This document shows positions 1 to 7,755 of a DNA stretch of 64,000 nt, piece after piece. The stretch spans positions 1,351,827-1,415,826 of the forward strand of contig CP076053.1 in NCBI GenBank assembly GCA_018672315.1, given 5' to 3'. Each line of letters starts with the position of its first letter. Position 1 is the first letter of the stretch. The notes under the pieces are model-generated. The model made no database searches and had not been told where the DNA came from. It saw only the letters and a program-made list of their open reading frames with translations. This DNA is from Nocardioidaceae bacterium. Its GTDB lineage: Bacteria; Actinomycetota; Actinomycetes; Propionibacteriales; Nocardioidaceae. The position numbers and the translations under genes are program-made.

Positions 1-2
1 CC

Positions 3-158
3 ATGGGCAGCATGGGAGACGACATCAAGGGCAAGGCCAAGGAGACCGAGGGCAAGGTCACGGGCGACAAGTCGCGCGAGACCGAAGGCAAGGTCGACCA
101 GGCCAAGTCCGACCTCAAGGACGGCGTCAAGAAGGTCAAGGACGCGTTCAAGAACTGA
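3..158 (+). CDS. CsbD family stress-response peptide
   Basis: A 51-residue, highly charged protein whose body is built from repeated K-x-K-x-x-E-x-x-G-K-V segments (KGKAKETEGKV, then ETEGKVDQAK), the hallmark of the CsbD family. CsbD proteins are small general-stress proteins of unknown biochemistry; Bacillus CsbD is under SigB control. A second in-frame ATG at 12 would give 48 residues, closer to the usual MGDDIKGK-type N-terminus. The upstream region lies outside the window, so the start cannot be settled. Two hairpins follow the stop. No transmembrane segment or cysteine is seen. Confidence 0.85.
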   Translation: MGSMGDDIKGKAKETEGKVTGDKSRETEGKVDQAKSDLKDGVKKVKDAFKN

Positions 159-166
159 GACTCACG

Positions 167-226
167 AGGTGCCGCCTCGCGCGGCACCTGCTCGAGGGGC
201 CGTGGCGCAGGTGCGCGACGGCCCCT
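167..226. terminator. Double hairpin between convergent genes
   Basis: Two perfect 9-bp stems lie back to back: 167-175 pairs with 181-189 (AGGTGCCGC, 5-nt loop) and 195-203 pairs with 218-226 (AGGGGCCGT, 14-nt loop). They sit between the stop of the CsbD gene and the 3' end of the P450 gene on the other strand, so they can serve both. No long U-tract follows, as is common in actinobacteria. Confidence 0.6.
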
Positions 227-238
227 TCGTGTGTCCGC

Positions 239-1585
239 TCAGGCCGGCTCACCCAGCGTCACCGGCAGGTGCGACCAGCCGCGGAGGATGCGGGTGGGTC
301 GCCGCCGACGACCGGGTGCCAGCTCGAGGTCGGGGTAACGGTCGAACAGCACCTTCAGGCCGACCTCGCCCTCCATGCGTGCCAGCGCCGCACCGAGGCA
401 GTAGTGGCGGCCCGAGGAGAAGGCCACGTGGTCCTTGGCGTTCTCCCGACGTACGTCGAAGGTGCCGGGGTCGTCGAAGACCTGCGGGTCGCGATTGGCG
501 CCGGCCAGGGCGGTGGTGACGAACCAGCCGGCCGGCACGGTGTGGCCGGCGATCTCGGTGTCGCGTACGCAGAGCCGCCCCGTCAGCAGCACCGGCGGGT
601 CGATGCGCAGCATCTCGTCGACGGCGTTGCCCCACAGCGCCGGGTCCTCGCGCAGCGCCTGCAGCTGCTCGGGGTGCTCACGCAGCAGCACGGCGCCGTT
701 GCCGAGCAGGTTGACCGTGGTCTCGAAGCCGGCGGCGAGCACGAGGCCGGCGGTGGACTTCAGCTCGGTGTCGGTGAGCCCGACACCCTCCTCCTGCGCA
801 ACGGCGAGCTGGCTGAGCAGGTCCTCGCCGGGGTGAGCCGCCAGCTGGGCGAGGTGCTCGCCGAGCCACGCGTCGAACTCCGCGAGCGACCGCTCGACCC
901 GACGCAGCTCGCCCCACGACAGCCCGAGGTCGAGGCTGGGCGCGGCCCCCTGACCGAAGTCGAGCACGCGGTGCCGGTCGGACTCGGGGACCCCGAGGAT
1001 CTCGGCGATCATCGTGACGGGCAGCTGGGAGCAGTACGCCTCGACCAGCTCGACGGTCTCGCCCGCCCGCGCCCGGGCCTCGAGGTCGTCGAGCAGCTGG
1101 TGGGCGATCTGCTCGGCGCGCTCGCGCAGCTTCTCGACCGCCTTGACCGTGAAGACCCGGGTGACGAGCTTGCGGTAGCGGGTGTGGTCCGGCGGTTCGG
1201 TCACCAGCAGCGACGGCGGGATCAGCGGCCCCAGGAGGCGGTCGTCCTCGGCCCAGCGTGACACCTTCGCGAGCAGCCCGTTGCCGTCGGTGGGGAACCC
1301 GGTGACGAAGTCGGCCGAGGTCAGCACCTCCTTGCACGCCGCGAGGTCGGTGGTGACGAAGCCGAACATGCCCTGGTGCAGCGTGCCCTTGGCGCGCACC
1401 TGCTCGAAGACGTCGAGCACGGCCCAGTGGTCCTCGCTCTTGCCGGCGAGGATCATCTGCCCCTGCAGGTCGCCGTTGCGGGCGGACCGCGCGACCAACG
1501 TACGCGGGATCGCGTGGTTCACGCCCCAGCGCACCGGCTGGCGTACGCGGTCGACGACACGGGCGGCGGGATCGAGCAGAGCCAT
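239..1585 (-). CDS. Cytochrome P450
   Basis: A 448-residue soluble bacterial class I P450, a heme-thiolate monooxygenase needing external ferredoxin/reductase. The heme loop F-S-S-G-R-H-Y-C-L-G places the cysteine ligand at Cys396. The I-helix oxygen-activation motif A-G-F-E-T-T is at 285-290 and the K-helix ExxR is E324-R327. Length is normal for the family. No ferredoxin or reductase gene is adjacent, so redox partners must come from elsewhere, and no neighbouring biosynthetic genes indicate the substrate. The ATG at 1585 is preceded by TACGAT at 7 nt, consistent with a leaderless transcript, and is divergent from the GNAT gene. The CYP subfamily cannot be assigned by eye. Confidence 0.93.
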   Translation of the reverse strand: MALLDPAARVVDRVRQPVRWGVNHAIPRTLVARSARNGDLQGQMILAGKSEDHWAVLDVFEQVRAKGTLHQGMFGFVTTDLAACKEVLTSADFVTGFPTDGNGLLAKVSRWAEDDRLLGPLIPPSLLVTEPPDHTRYRKLVTRVFTVKAVEKLRERAEQIAHQLLDDLEARARAGETVELVEAYCSQLPVTMIAEILGVPESDRHRVLDFGQGAAPSLDLGLSWGELRRVERSLAEFDAWLGEHLAQLAAHPGEDLLSQLAVAQEEGVGLTDTELKSTAGLVLAAGFETTVNLLGNGAVLLREHPEQLQALREDPALWGNAVDEMLRIDPPVLLTGRLCVRDTEIAGHTVPAGWFVTTALAGANRDPQVFDDPGTFDVRRENAKDHVAFSSGRHYCLGAALARMEGEVGLKVLFDRYPDLELAPGRRRRPTRILRGWSHLPVTLGEPA

Positions 1586-1592
1586 GGACCCG

Positions 1593-1598
1593 ATCGTA
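1593..1598 (-). promoter_or_regulatory. Putative -10 element of a leaderless P450 transcript
   Basis: On the minus strand TACGAT ends 7 nt before the ATG of the P450 gene and there is no Shine-Dalgarno, placing the likely transcription start at the start codon. The divergent GNAT gene has CACACT (1609-1614) 6 nt before its ATG. Confidence 0.45.
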
Positions 1599-1620
1599 GG
1601 AGACCGGACACACTGACGGT

Positions 1621-2130
1621 ATGTCAGTGAGCGAGCACACGGACGTACGCCTGGCGCGGCCCGCGACCGACGACGTCGAGGCGCTCGCCGAGCTGCTGGC
1701 GGCGTTCGACGACGAGTTCGGCACCGCCCACGACGACCAGCCGGTGCTGGCCGCGCGGTTCCGGCGGATCCTCACCGGGGACGCCGCGTTCGCCCTCCTC
1801 GCGCACGGTGTCGGCGGTGCCGCGCGGGCGGCCCCGGTCGGCTTCGCGCTCGTGACGCTGCGCCCCGCTATCTGGTTCGACGGCCCCGTGGCGACCCTCG
1901 ACGAGCTGTACGTCGCGCCCGAGGAGCGGGGTGCCGGCCACGGCACCGGACTGCTCGCCGCGGTCCGCGCGGAGCTGCGCCACCGCGGCTGCCCCGAGCT
2001 GCACGTCAACGTCGACGAGGTCGACGCCGGTGCGCGGCGCTTCTACGAGCGCCACGGGCTGGTCAACGTCGAGCGTGAGGAGGACGGCCGGATGCTCCTG
2101 TTCGTCGGCCCCGTCGGGGAGCCCGAGTAG
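1621..2130 (+). CDS. GNAT family N-acetyltransferase
   Basis: A 169-residue acetyl-CoA-dependent acyltransferase of the GNAT fold. The acetyl-CoA pyrophosphate loop is visible as E-E-R-G-A-G-H-G-T-G-L (about 101-111) following the beta-4 segment TLDELYVAP, and the C-terminal A-R-R-F-Y-E-R-H-G-L motif (about 137-146) is the usual GNAT ending. The acceptor is unknown; it could be a small molecule or a protein amine. The gene is monocistronic, divergent from the P450 and convergent with the pirin gene. CACACT lies 6 nt before the ATG, again without a ribosome binding site. Confidence 0.88.
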   Translation: MSVSEHTDVRLARPATDDVEALAELLAAFDDEFGTAHDDQPVLAARFRRILTGDAAFALLAHGVGGAARAAPVGFALVTLRPAIWFDGPVATLDELYVAPEERGAGHGTGLLAAVRAELRHRGCPELHVNVDEVDAGARRFYERHGLVNVEREEDGRMLLFVGPVGEPE

Positions 2131-2153
2131 CGCGGGGAGCTCGGGGCTCGCGG

Positions 2154-3122
2154 CTAGAAGCCCCGGCCGAGCCGCCCCCGCGCCTTCAGGCGTACGCCGG
2201 GCAGCTCCGGCGCCGGGATGCGCTGCGGGGTGTCCTCGCCGCCCACGTACCCCTCGACCGCACCGAACCGGTCCCCCTCGGCCTGCCAGGCCTCCCGGAA
2301 CGCGACGACCTCGTCGTGGCTGCGTCCCACGAAGTTCCACCAGAGCACGATCTCCTCGGTGAACGGTTCGCCCCCGAGCAGCATCAGGCGCGCGCCGCCC
2401 TCGCCGGCGACCAGCGTCAGCGCGTCGCGGCCCGTGTCGAGCACCGCCAGGGCACCGCGACCGACGTCGACACCCTCGACGGTCACCGACCCGACGTCGA
2501 GGAGCACCCCGTGCTCGTACGCGGGGTCGACCGGTGCCCGCCACGTCGTGCCCGGGGCCAGTCGGACCTCCGCCCCCAGCAGCGGCGTGGGGAAGGTGAC
2601 CGGGGAGGACTGCCCGGCGAGCTCGCCCACCATCACCCGCAGCTCCACGCCGCCCTCGGGCCCGGCGGGATGCGTGGGCGAGGGGCGGTGGTGCTGGAAG
2701 TCCCGGGGCGCGTCGGCCGCGTGCTCGGGCAGCACGACCCACAGCTGCACGCCGTGCAGAGCGGTGGTCTCGGCCGTGGAGACCTCGGAGTGGCAGATGC
2801 CGGCGCCGGCGGTCATCAGGTTCATCTCGCCGGGGCGTACGCACGCGACGACGCCGGCGGAGTCGCGGTGCTCGATCTCGCCCTCGAAGAGCCACGACAC
2901 GGTCGCGAGGCCGGTGTGCGGGTGGGGGGCGACGTCCATGCCTCCGGTCTCGGCGACGTCGTCGGGCCCGTAGTGGTCGGCGAAGCACCACGCCCCGACG
3001 AAGGAGCGTTGCCGGGCGGGCAGCGTACGCCGCACCGTCATCGCCCGCTGGCCGCCCAGCGGCACGTCGCGGGGCTCGAGAAGCTGGACGTCGGGGGCCT
3101 GGGCGGTGCCGGTCGCGCTCAT
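2154..3122 (-). CDS. Pirin family protein
   Basis: A 322-residue bicupin of the pirin family (metal-binding, some members quercetin dioxygenases or redox-sensing co-regulators). The N-terminal cupin has the diagnostic metal-site segment DVAPHPHTGLATVSWLFEGEIEHRDS and the E-x-x-x-C-H-S-E run GAGICHSEVS; the C-terminal half carries the pirin_C pattern LLGGEPFTEEIVLWWNFVGRSHDEV. I chose ATG 3122 (MSATGTAQ) over a longer frame because CACGAT lies 6 nt upstream and the extra residues do not resemble pirin. It is convergent with the GNAT gene, leaving a 23-bp GC-rich gap, and divergent from the membrane protein at 3158. Confidence 0.92.
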   Translation of the reverse strand: MSATGTAQAPDVQLLEPRDVPLGGQRAMTVRRTLPARQRSFVGAWCFADHYGPDDVAETGGMDVAPHPHTGLATVSWLFEGEIEHRDSAGVVACVRPGEMNLMTAGAGICHSEVSTAETTALHGVQLWVVLPEHAADAPRDFQHHRPSPTHPAGPEGGVELRVMVGELAGQSSPVTFPTPLLGAEVRLAPGTTWRAPVDPAYEHGVLLDVGSVTVEGVDVGRGALAVLDTGRDALTLVAGEGGARLMLLGGEPFTEEIVLWWNFVGRSHDEVVAFREAWQAEGDRFGAVEGYVGGEDTPQRIPAPELPGVRLKARGRLGRGF

Positions 3123-3145
3123 GGCCCCATCGTGCCGCGCCCACC

Positions 3146-3151
3146 TACGCT
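3146..3151 (+). promoter_or_regulatory. Putative leaderless -10 (TACGCT)
   Basis: TACGCT ends 6 nt before ATG 3158, with no Shine-Dalgarno. The mirror-image element ATCGTG at 3129-3134 serves the divergent pirin gene. Confidence 0.4.
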
Positions 3152-3157
3152 GGGGCC

Positions 3158-4087
3158 ATGACGAGCTCGGATACCGGTAGCACGGAGACATCCGCGCCGC
3201 GCCGGGCGCCCCGGGCCGGGTACCTGTGGGCCTTCGGACTCGCCTCGCTGCACGCCGCCCTCACGGCGCTGCTGCTGCTCGGGGGCGGGGCGTACCTGGA
3301 CTACCTGCCGGGCCCGTTGAGCGGCCCGCTGCTGCAGCCGTGGTTCGGCGACGCCGTCGGGGTGCTGCTGCTGGTCGCTGTGTTGACCTGGGCCCGCTGG
3401 TGGAGGATCACCGGCCTGACCCGCCTCACGGCCCGCCGGGACGGGTGGACGGCGCTGCCGCTCGTGGCGCTTGTCGTGCTCGGCGCGGTGGTCGGGGGCG
3501 TGCAGGCCGGCCAGGCGTGGGCCCTGGTCGGCATCACGGAGCGCTCCGCGGCCGACGTCGCGTCGTACGCCGTGCTGCTGCTCCTGATCGCCGTCGCCTC
3601 GGTGCTGCTCGCTCTCGCCCTGGTGCCCCGGCTGCTCGGAGCGGGCGAGGGGCCGGGGCAGGGACGCCCCCAGGCCGAGGTGGTGGTGATGACCGGCGTG
3701 GTGATCGCCCTCGCGGGGCTCGGCGGCGAGGCGGTCTACGCCGTGGTCGGCCCGGGCTACCTCTCGCCGCCCGTGGTCGACCTGGACCTCGTCGACCTGG
3801 CCCAGCGTCTGCTCGTCGACGGTCTGCTGGTGCTCCCGTTCGTGGCGGTCGCCCTGCGGACCGGTGCGCCGTGGCTGCTCGCCCCCGTGCTGCTGGTCCG
3901 GTTGGTGACCGTCGGCCCGGAGGGTGCGTGGTTCTGGGCGTACGCCGCGCTCGGCGCCGCGTACGCGACCTGGCTCGCCATGACCGCCGACCGCGCGTCC
4001 GGCGCGTCCGGGTCGTCCGGGTCGTCCGGCGCGTCCGGGTCGTCCGGGTCGTCCGACACCCGCGACGAGGTGCCGCGGCAGGCCTGA
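3158..4087 (+). CDS. Polytopic membrane protein with Ser/Gly-rich tail, unknown function
   Basis: I do not recognise the family. The 309-residue product has about seven to eight hydrophobic segments (for example 22-45, 70-88, 105-130, 145-170, 185-205 and three more before residue 275) and a cytoplasm-like N-terminus rich in S, T and R. The last 30 residues are a low-complexity tail of A-S-G-S-S-G-S-S repeats encoded by near-perfect DNA repeats. There is no protease or transporter motif that I can see. It lies 8 bp upstream of an NAD(P)-binding protein gene and then a CPBP protease gene, probably one transcript. Confidence 0.75.
   Translation: MTSSDTGSTETSAPRRAPRAGYLWAFGLASLHAALTALLLLGGGAYLDYLPGPLSGPLLQPWFGDAVGVLLLVAVLTWARWWRITGLTRLTARRDGWTALPLVALVVLGAVVGGVQAGQAWALVGITERSAADVASYAVLLLLIAVASVLLALALVPRLLGAGEGPGQGRPQAEVVVMTGVVIALAGLGGEAVYAVVGPGYLSPPVVDLDLVDLAQRLLVDGLLVLPFVAVALRTGAPWLLAPVLLVRLVTVGPEGAWFWAYAALGAAYATWLAMTADRASGASGSSGSSGASGSSGSSDTRDEVPRQA
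3994..4055 (+). repeat. In-frame GCGTCCGGGTCGTCC-type tandem repeat
   Basis: Units of GCGTCCGG and GGTCGTCC alternate with almost no drift and encode the A-S-G-S-S-G-S-S tail of the membrane protein. The near identity at DNA level suggests recent slippage-driven expansion. Confidence 0.75.
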
Positions 4088-4104
4088 CCGGGTACATGGA
4101 CCCC

Positions 4105-5013
4105 ATGTCACTCACCGTGCTGGTCACCGGGGCCACCGGATTCGTCGGAGGCCACCTCGTCCCGGCGCTGCTCGAGCGCGGCCACGAGGTGCGGGCCATG
4201 ACCCGCCGCCCCGAGGCGTACGACGGCCCCGGCTCCCCGGTCCACGGCGACGTCGAGGACCCGGCGTCGCTCGAGAAGGCCCTCGACGGCGTCGATGTCG
4301 CCTACTACTTCGTGCACTCGCTGGACTCCGCGGACTTCGCGGAGAAGGACGCCGCCGCCGCGCGGGCGTTCGGCAAGGCGGCCGCCTCGTGCGGCGTACG
4401 CCAGATCGTCTACCTCGGCGGACTCGGCGCCGACGGGGACCCCGACGCGCTGTCGCCGCACCTGCGCTCACGGCGGGATTGCGAGGCGATCCTCGCCGAG
4501 GGCGGCGTGCCGGTCACCGTGCTGCGCGCGGCGATCGTCATCGGCCACGGGGGCATCTCCTGGGAGCTGACCCGGCAGCTGGTCAAGAACCTCCCTCTCA
4601 TGGTCGCCCCGAAGTGGGTCAGCACGCGCAGCCAGCCGGTCGCCCTGACCGACGTCATCCGCTACCTCGTCGGCGTGCTCGACAACGACGAGGCCAAGGG
4701 CAAGGTGCTGCAGATCGGCGGCACCGACGTGCTCACCTACCGGCAGATGATGGAGCGCGCCTCGCACCTGCTGAACGGGCGCAAGGCGCGCATCGTGCAG
4801 GTGCCGCTGCTGACGCCGAGGCTGTCCTCGTACTGGCTCAGCCTCGTCACCGACGTCGACGTGATCACCGCCCGTCACCTCATCGACTCCATGGACAACG
4901 AGGTGGTCGTGACCGACGACACGATCCTCTCGATCGTCCCGGGGGAACCCCTCGGGTACGACGAATCCGTCAGGCAAGCACTCCGAGCACGGGAGGAGGC
5001 CGGCGCTGCATGA
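4105..5013 (+). CDS. NAD(P)-binding (atypical SDR / NmrA-like) protein
   Basis: A 302-residue protein with an N-terminal Rossmann fold: V-T-G-A-T-G-F-V-G-G-H-L (about 6-17) is the TGxxGxxG dinucleotide site of atypical short-chain dehydrogenases. Next come R-R-P-E-A and H-G-D-V-E-D-P-A-S-L, typical of NmrA/YwnB-like members, and V-Y-L-G-G-L-G near 105. The classical Y-x-x-x-K pair is not evident, so it may sense or bind cofactor rather than reduce a substrate. An alternative ATG at 4096 adds three residues. Its TGA overlaps the ATG of the CPBP protease gene (ATGA at 5010-5013), indicating translational coupling. Confidence 0.85.
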   Translation: MSLTVLVTGATGFVGGHLVPALLERGHEVRAMTRRPEAYDGPGSPVHGDVEDPASLEKALDGVDVAYYFVHSLDSADFAEKDAAAARAFGKAAASCGVRQIVYLGGLGADGDPDALSPHLRSRRDCEAILAEGGVPVTVLRAAIVIGHGGISWELTRQLVKNLPLMVAPKWVSTRSQPVALTDVIRYLVGVLDNDEAKGKVLQIGGTDVLTYRQMMERASHLLNGRKARIVQVPLLTPRLSSYWLSLVTDVDVITARHLIDSMDNEVVVTDDTILSIVPGEPLGYDESVRQALRAREEAGAA

Positions 5014-5867
5014 GCTCCGGCAACGACCCCAGCCGCACGGCCGGGACCGAGGCAGGTCCCTACCGAGGAGGCGCCGACCACCCGACGGACGGTTTCGACG
5101 ACGAGCGGTCGGAGGCCGTGGTCTCGTTCTCCGACAAGATCCTCGACCGGGTCTCCGGCACCTGGCTGGGCACCCTGCTCAACGAGAACCTCGTGCAGCG
5201 GGTCGACCGCGACCACCGTCAGACCGACCGCATGTTCCTGCGCCGGCGCATCGTCGCCGCCATCACGCTCGTCATCGGCTCCGCCGTGCTGGCGATGTCG
5301 ATGGCGACCGAGCCCGGTGACCCACGCTTCATCTGGCTGACGGTGCTGCTCGCGCTGGTGTGGACCGGTGGCGCCTTCGCCTCCGGGCCGCTCCACGCCG
5401 GCTACATCATGCGCAACGAGAAGCTCGAGCGTCCGGTGCTGCAGCCGTTCCTGCTCGGACTCATCGCCGCCGCGGTGTTCGTCGCGGGTGCCCTGCTCGT
5501 GGCGCAGGTTCCGTTCCTGACCGACGCTGTCAACTCGGTGCTCGTGCACGCACGCAACAACCCGCTGTGGGTCATCGTCTTCATCACGCTGCTGAACGGG
5601 CTCTGCGAGGAGCTCTTCTTCCGAGGAGCGCTGTTCGCCGCGATCGGTGTGAAGCACCCGGTGGCGATCTCGACCGTGGTCTACGGCCTCGCCACCGTCG
5701 CCACGCTCAACGTGATGCTCGTCTTCGCGGCCCTGATCCTGGGCTTCGTGGTCGGCCTGCAGCGACGGGTGACCGGTGGTGTGCAGGCCTCGATGATCAC
5801 CCACGTGACGTGGTCGATGACGATGCTGCTGGTGCTGCCGCCCTTGTTCGACGCGCTGGCCGCCTGA
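5010..5867 (+). CDS. CPBP family intramembrane metalloprotease-like protein
   Basis: A 285-residue membrane protein. About 90 soluble N-terminal residues precede six hydrophobic segments. Motif 1 of the CPBP (CAAX protease and bacteriocin-processing) family is intact as C-E-E-L-F-F-R-G with Glu200, Glu201 and Arg205. The late histidine is seen in ASMITHVTWS (His265). The usual motif 2 histidine (FxxxH) is replaced: the corresponding stretch reads V-V-Y-G-L-A-T-V with Thr. Activity is therefore uncertain. Substrates of CPBP proteins in actinobacteria are mostly unknown. The gene is coupled to the preceding NAD(P)-binding gene and ends at the 17-bp repeat array. Confidence 0.87.
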   Translation: MSSGNDPSRTAGTEAGPYRGGADHPTDGFDDERSEAVVSFSDKILDRVSGTWLGTLLNENLVQRVDRDHRQTDRMFLRRRIVAAITLVIGSAVLAMSMATEPGDPRFIWLTVLLALVWTGGAFASGPLHAGYIMRNEKLERPVLQPFLLGLIAAAVFVAGALLVAQVPFLTDAVNSVLVHARNNPLWVIVFITLLNGLCEELFFRGALFAAIGVKHPVAISTVVYGLATVATLNVMLVFAALILGFVVGLQRRVTGGVQASMITHVTWSMTMLLVLPPLFDALAA

Positions 5868-5871
5868 CGCC

Positions 5872-5990
5872 GAGGGGTCATTTCCCGCGAGGGGTCACTT
5901 CCCGCGAGGGGTCACTTCCCGCGAGGGGTCACTTCCCGCGAGGGGTCACTTCCCGCGAGGGGTCACTTCCCGCGAGAGGTCGATTCTCGC
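5872..5990 (+). repeat. Seven tandem 17-bp repeats (left arm)
   Basis: Exactly seven contiguous units of GAGGGGTCACTTCCCGC: units 2-6 are identical, unit 1 has one change and unit 7 is GAGAGGTCGATTCTCGC. The array overlaps the last codons and stop of the minus-strand DUF559-like gene; the TGA stop is supplied by the repeat itself. A related array in the opposite orientation lies at 7045-7112, so the gene is bracketed by inverted arrays. Confidence 0.95.
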
Positions 5991-6937
5991 TCGGCTCTCT
6001 CCCGTGCCTGGCGACGCTGGTGGAAGGTGCGTACGAGGATCTGCTCGACGTTGCGGTCGCGCCCGAAGACGTGCCGACGCCGGAGCACCACGAGGAGCCA
6101 CCCGAGCTCCTCGATCAGCGAACGACGCCAGTCGTCGTGCTCGGCGCGGTCCGGCCCGTGCCAGCGCTCGCCGTCGTACTCGACGCCGATCATGAGGTCC
6201 TCGTCCGCCAGGTCGAGGTAGAAGACATGCCCGTCCACCTCGACCGGCACCTGGAGCTGAGGCGGGGGCAGTCCAGGCGTCGTCAGCCACACGTAGCGTC
6301 CCGCGGACTCTCCGTACGACTCCGCACGCCCGTCGGCCCAGCGCACCAGGCTGCGGGCCTGCACGATCCCGCGAGCTCCGCGGAAGCGCGCGAGCTCGGC
6401 GACCATCTCGGCGTTCACCAGAGATGTGTGCCGGAGCAGGGCGTCCAGTGTCGCCAGCGCGCGCTGCGGGTGTTGCAGCCGCGCCACGTCCATGGCCGTA
6501 CGCACCAGCGAGGTGACGCGTACGCCCTCGATCTCGATCACGTCGCCCGGCTCGAGGTCCCGGGTGCCACTGGCGACGTCGGACCGCCGGAGCCGACGGC
6601 CGCGGCGTGCGTCGAAGACGGTCGGAGGCTCGAGGGAGATGTGCTCACCCGGCGCCAGGGCCGCGTCTCCTGCGAACAGCCAGGCCGCCGAACCGTCCGT
6701 CGTCACAGAGGTCGAAGGGACCACCAGACGCAGCGCCGCCAACCGCAGCGACAGGGTGTCAGCGACGTCGGATGTCGCGTACGCGCCGCGCAGGATGCGC
6801 CGCACCAGACCAGCCTCGAGCAGCGCACGCAGGTCGTGGTCGCCCACGCCGCAGTCGCGCGCCATGGCGCGGGTCCAGGGGTCGCCGCGATCCAGGTCGC
6901 CGGGCACGCGGAGGTCTGACAGGAAAGGTGTCGACAT
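5963..6937 (-). CDS. AbiEi-like wing plus DUF559/Vsr-like endonuclease domain protein
   Basis: The 324-residue protein has an N-terminal winged-helix-like part ([20 protein letters not shown], about 30-50) seen in AbiEi-type antitoxin and related actinobacterial proteins. Its C-terminal domain resembles DUF559, a PD-(D/E)xK/Vsr-like nuclease fold: the strand [17 protein letters not shown] supplies Asp and Glu and is followed by [11 protein letters not shown]. Such genes are numerous in Nocardioides; their function is undetermined. The start ATG 6937 (MSTPFLSD) matches the family N-terminus better than the longer frame. The C-terminal residues and stop are encoded by repeat units, so tail length may vary between strains. 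Confidence 0.8.
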   Translation of the reverse strand: MSTPFLSDLRVPGDLDRGDPWTRAMARDCGVGDHDLRALLEAGLVRRILRGAYATSDVADTLSLRLAALRLVVPSTSVTTDGSAAWLFAGDAALAPGEHISLEPPTVFDARRGRRLRRSDVASGTRDLEPGDVIEIEGVRVTSLVRTAMDVARLQHPQRALATLDALLRHTSLVNAEMVAELARFRGARGIVQARSLVRWADGRAESYGESAGRYVWLTTPGLPPPQLQVPVEVDGHVFYLDLADEDLMIGVEYDGERWHGPDRAEHDDWRRSLIEELGWLLVVLRRRHVFGRDRNVEQILVRTFHQRRQARERAERESTSRGK

Positions 6938-7044
6938 GCGGACACCCTCGGGACCAACCGGTTCGCGGTCGCGCGAGTCGTACGCCGGCGGTGGAGAACC
7001 CCCACCAGGCGGCGTCCGGGAGGACAACCGGCCCACTCACGCCC

Positions 7045-7112
7045 GCGAGAACTGACCTCTCGCGGAAAATGCCCCCTCGCGAGAACTGCCCTCTCGCGAG
7101 AAGTGACCCCTC
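7045..7112 (-). repeat. Four tandem 17-bp repeats (right arm, inverted)
   Basis: Four contiguous 17-bp units read on the plus strand as GCGAGAACTGACCTCTC, GCGGAAAATGCCCCCTC, GCGAGAACTGCCCTCTC and GCGAGAAGTGACCCCTC. The last is the reverse complement, with one change, of the left-array unit. The units are more diverged here than in the left array. They lie in the roughly 180-bp gap between the DUF559-like gene start and the DUF5709 gene stop; nothing else recognisable is in that gap. Confidence 0.9.
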
Positions 7113-7116
7113 GGCG

Positions 7117-7632
7117 TCAGGCGGAGCCGCGGGGCTTCTGGTGGTCGTGCTCGTCGCCGGGCTCGGGGATCACACGGACGGCGTCCTGCTCGGCGGGCAC
7201 GTCGTCCCCACCACGGGCGGGGTCACGCTCGGTGGCGAAGCGGTCGTCCATGCGGCCGGCGGCGGAGATCTCGTCGTTGTCGGCGTTGATCTGACCCGCG
7301 GGCTCGTCGCCGAGCTGGCTGGCGCGGTCGGCCGGGCCGCCGTCCTCGTCGCGGGCGGGCTCGGCGTACGGGTCCGGCTCGGGCACGCGCTGGCGCTCAC
7401 GCTGGTCGATGGTCTCGCCCTGCCGCGCCTCCTCGGGGGTGGTGCCGAAACCCTGGCCGGGCGAGTAGCTCTCCGAGGGGACGATGCCTTCCTCCAGCAC
7501 GTCCTCGGCGCCGCCCTGCACGAGCGTGTCCTCGGGCTGCAGCTGGTCCTCCGCGTCGACGGAGTAGGCGCCGGAGAACTGCTCGGTGTCGTTGACGTCG
7601 TGTGTGGACTCGGTGTTCGTGGGCTCACTCAT
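7117..7632 (-). CDS. DUF5709 family protein
   Basis: An acidic 171-residue hydrophilic protein. It contains the conserved DUF5709 core: D-Q-L-Q-P-E-D-T-L followed by [29 protein letters not shown] and an E-P-D-P-Y run, with a late E-x-x-A-x-R-I-I-P-like ending. The function is unknown; the family is restricted to actinobacteria and looks largely unstructured. I placed the start at ATG 7632 (MSEPTNTES) because GGAAAGGATG precedes it and the longer frame is Arg-rich. It is divergent from the sulfurtransferase gene. Confidence 0.88.
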   Translation of the reverse strand: MSEPTNTESTHDVNDTEQFSGAYSVDAEDQLQPEDTLVQGGAEDVLEEGIVPSESYSPGQGFGTTPEEARQGETIDQRERQRVPEPDPYAEPARDEDGGPADRASQLGDEPAGQINADNDEISAAGRMDDRFATERDPARGGDDVPAEQDAVRVIPEPGDEHDHQKPRGSA

Positions 7633-7755
7633 GCCCCGCATCCTTTCCGGGCTCGCCACGCGCCAACCACGCCGACGCGGGGCCGTCCTGCGGTCCACGT
7701 CTCACCACGCGACCGTCGCCGTGACCGGTCATCACCGAGCGGGCACCATGGGGTC

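Noticed and set aside
239-1585. P450 as part of a biosynthetic gene cluster
   Set aside because: The neighbours are a stress peptide, an acetyltransferase and a pirin; no synthase, transporter or cluster regulator is present.
5872-7112. CRISPR-like array
   Set aside because: The 17-bp units are contiguous with no spacers, and no cas genes are nearby.
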